From Odiellus spinosus (Eukaryota > Arthropoda > Arachnida > Opiliones > Phalangiidae): a stretch of 64,000 bases of DNA. The notes beneath the pieces are model-generated. The model was not told the origin of the DNA. It saw nothing but the letters and a program-made list of their open reading frames with translations, and ran no database searches. The stretch covers positions 21,285,794 through 21,349,793 of the forward strand of contig OY987234.1 of the NCBI GenBank assembly GCA_963920705.1, read 5' to 3'. Within the stretch, counting starts at the first letter, position 1; each line of letters begins with the position of its first letter. The position numbers and the translations under genes are program-made. Shown here one piece after another: positions 61,984 to 64,000 of the stretch.

Positions 61984-63220
61984 AAATGGTTTAACAGACC
62001 ATAAAGTTCAGAAAAATAGGCCAAACTATCTTAATTATGATACGAATATTTAAAAAAAAGTTTACAATCTTAATTGAAGAAGGAAAAAGTGAAATCACAA
62101 CACATTATAAACAATAATTTAAATAATTCCAACTTAAATATTATTTACAGGTTAGCAGAAAGTGTTTACTACAACAACTGGGATTTTGTTTGAAATCTAC
62201 AAACTGGCAAAGTAAATACCTATTTAATATTCATTTCATAGGCTATTTTTTTGAGCGGTTTTCCCCTTTGAAATGACGTTTATCTGATCAATAAAAGCCT
62301 GTCAAGCTATTCTGATACAAAATTCAATTCGTATAGAATTATAGAAACGTTTTCTTAATCTAACTCTTTCGTTATCTGACAAGTTACATAAAACATTTTG
62401 AATTTATCATTACAAGACATAATGCCAAGGACAGGTTGGCCTTGAAGAAGACACGCTGGGAAAGATAGAACGTGCATTGGGTTTTTCAAGAGTCTATAGA
62501 CTTGGCTTTCTCAATGGAAAATATATCTTGCAAAGAGCGTGCAATCTTTTCTATAGCTTGAAACAGCGTTGGTGTAGGTCTGAGTCTCATCCATTCGGTT
62601 TTTCCTCCCAAAGCTTTCGCGTTCTACTTTTAGCAGTGGGTTATAAAAGACACCTACACTAAGGTGACACGTAACCTAACTTTACTAAAAAGCTAGTATA
62701 GTTAAAAGCTTTCGAAAAACAACAGTAATATCGGTAAAATTAGGCCGCAAATAACGAGGGGAATTCGTTTAGATAAAAGGTAACATAATTTATGTATCAT
62801 TATTATCGTGTTACGTAATATTATTCTTGAAGTAATCCCCAGGGTGCCTAATTTGAAATATATTATTTTATTTTATACTAATTTTTATTAAATTTTAACT
62901 TATATAATTATCAATTTTCGTATAAAAATAGTCTTCAAATTGAGAGAAGCAAAGGCCTAGCGAATTCTTAATAGTTAGTCTAATAGAATAATAGGCCAAA
63001 ATTGAATGACCTCTTGTGTTTTTTGGTCTATTTAATTGCGCCAAATTTGAATACTATATTTCCCACGTGTTCTATTTAATTTTGGGGGATATTTCTCTAT
63101 AATCTTACTAAAAATATAATTGAGTACAATTGAGGTCATTAAACTTTAGGAGAAATTGGAGGTCATTCTACTTATGTCGATAAATATAATATTATAAATT
63201 TATTTTTCTTTTTCCCGCAG
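61984..63220. other. AT-rich region before ALAS, probably its first intron
   Basis: No exon recognised. It ends in a strong polypyrimidine tract and acceptor (tttttcttttcccgcag) at 63220. Confidence 0.5.
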
Positions 63221-63255
63221 AAAATTCTTTTAGATATTTTTCGCATAATTCGAAG

Positions 63256-64000
63256 ATGCCCTGCCCTTTTTTGTCCAAGCTTCCATCAACGTTTCTCCGT
63301 AACTACGGAGGTAGCATCGTTAAAAGCTATATGGACCAATGTCCCTATATGGTTAGATTCGCTTCCAGCGTTTCTATGGATGTTGCTGGTATATTTGAAA
63401 TTCGAGCTTATTTCGCTATTTACTAAAGGTTTAAAGCTACGTAATAACCAAAATTTATGTAAATTAGGACCAGTCAAAGAAGGAAAATGCCCATTTTTGG
63501 ATGAGGTAAAGCCAACATTGAAAGTCACGAGCCTCGAACTTCAAGGGGATGTGATTGATTTGGGTCAAGAGAAAAAACTGAGTAAATTATTTAAACTAAT
63601 TATATTTATTACTATTGATCTTAGAAGTTAATTTTGCTTTTTCTAATTTAGATACTGGAGAAGTTTTTCCGTACGATGGTTTTTTTGGGGAACAAATCGC
63701 TAAGAAGAAAAAAGATCACACCTATCGTGTATTTAAAAAAGTGAACAGAATAGCCAAGAACTTTCCTCATGCTGAGGAATTTACCGAAGGTGCCAAACCT
63801 ATCACCGTATGGTGTAGTAATGATTATTTGGGGATGAGTAGACACCCTAAAGTGAAGGAAGCCGTAATGTAAGTCATTCTCCAACTAACTGTATAATTAA
63901 AATTCAAATGGAAGCTTAAGTTTTTTAAAAAAACAGTAACGCCGTAATGGATCATGGAGTCGGTGCAGGGGGAACTCGTAACATTGCTGGAAATTCCTTA
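63256..64000 (+). CDS. ALAS: 5-aminolevulinate synthase, mitochondrial, 5' part (runs off the right edge)
   Basis: The first and rate-limiting step of haem synthesis in animals: glycine plus succinyl-CoA to 5-aminolevulinate, PLP-dependent, in the mitochondrial matrix. Exons 63221-63388 (ATG at 63256), 63468-63581, 63652-63868 and 63937 onward join in frame. The N-terminus [19 protein letters not shown] is a presequence with a haem-regulatory CPFL; a second Cys-Pro (DQCPYM) and another CPFL (EGKCPFLDE) follow, matching the three Cys-Pro sites of vertebrate ALAS1. The catalytic domain starts [20 protein letters not shown] and reaches [16 protein letters not shown] and [12 protein letters not shown], the conserved substrate and cofactor region. 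The exon has 35 nt of leader before the ATG, open in frame, so an upstream exon exists. The PLP lysine lies beyond the window. Confidence 0.96.

Noticed and set aside
1-64000. Search for tRNA, rRNA, CRISPR arrays or bacterial-type operons
   Set aside because: None seen. The genes are spliced eukaryotic genes and no cloverleaf or spaced direct-repeat array was found by eye.

Overview
This is a eukaryotic window: AT-rich, intron-dense, and carrying four deeply conserved animal genes. It is most likely from an insect. The homologues are animal genes (HUWE1, ALG10, laminin beta, ALAS), introns are mostly short, small non-autonomous DNA transposons are abundant, and there is an internal (CCTAA)n tract at 56190-56216, the arthropod TTAGG telomere unit. 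I cannot assign the species; a beetle is possible but unproven.

Layout. (1) 1085-23983, minus strand: a complete HUWE1 HECT E3 ubiquitin ligase. I could resolve 43 coding exons that all join in frame (14,715 nt, about 4,904 residues), with the N-terminal armadillo-like regions, UBA, UIM, WWE, acidic tract, ubiquitin-binding motifs and the catalytic HECT domain. (2) 25819-27620, minus: a complete four-exon ALG10, the last glucosyltransferase of lipid-linked oligosaccharide assembly in the ER (about 469 residues). (3) 28302-40822, plus: two alternative signal-peptide exons (28302-28362 and 35377-35449), a shared 81-nt exon (38104-38184), and a large exon (38904-40822) for an unrecognised Gly/Ser/Arg/Thr/Trp-rich low-complexity protein with internal repeats. 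(4) 42286-50568, plus: laminin beta (LanB1 type), 25 exons, complete from near the start of the LN domain to the C-terminal cysteine; its extreme N-terminus is unresolved. (5) 63221-64000, plus: the first four exons of 5-aminolevulinate synthase, cut by the right edge.

How they relate. ALG10 builds the N-glycan donor in the ER and laminin beta is a secreted glycoprotein, but there is no evidence of co-regulation. ALG10 and the 28302 exon are head-to-head with about 680 bp between start codons. The signal-peptide exons end in phase 1, and both the low-complexity exon and the first clear laminin exon have phase-1 acceptors, so one promoter region could in principle feed either product. That is the most unusual genic feature here.

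Mobile DNA. Supported elements are: three copies of a 281-291 bp element with 7-bp target duplications and termini starting CAAGRAGG; two nearly identical 284-bp TA-flanked elements; two families bounded by TTAA; hAT-like elements, one enclosing a long foldback with the telomeric tract at its centre; a six-copy satellite of about 172 bp; and a 28-bp tandem repeat. Large AT-rich stretches at 28.4-35.2 kb, 50.6-55.4 kb and 56.8-63.2 kb otherwise show no gene I can support.
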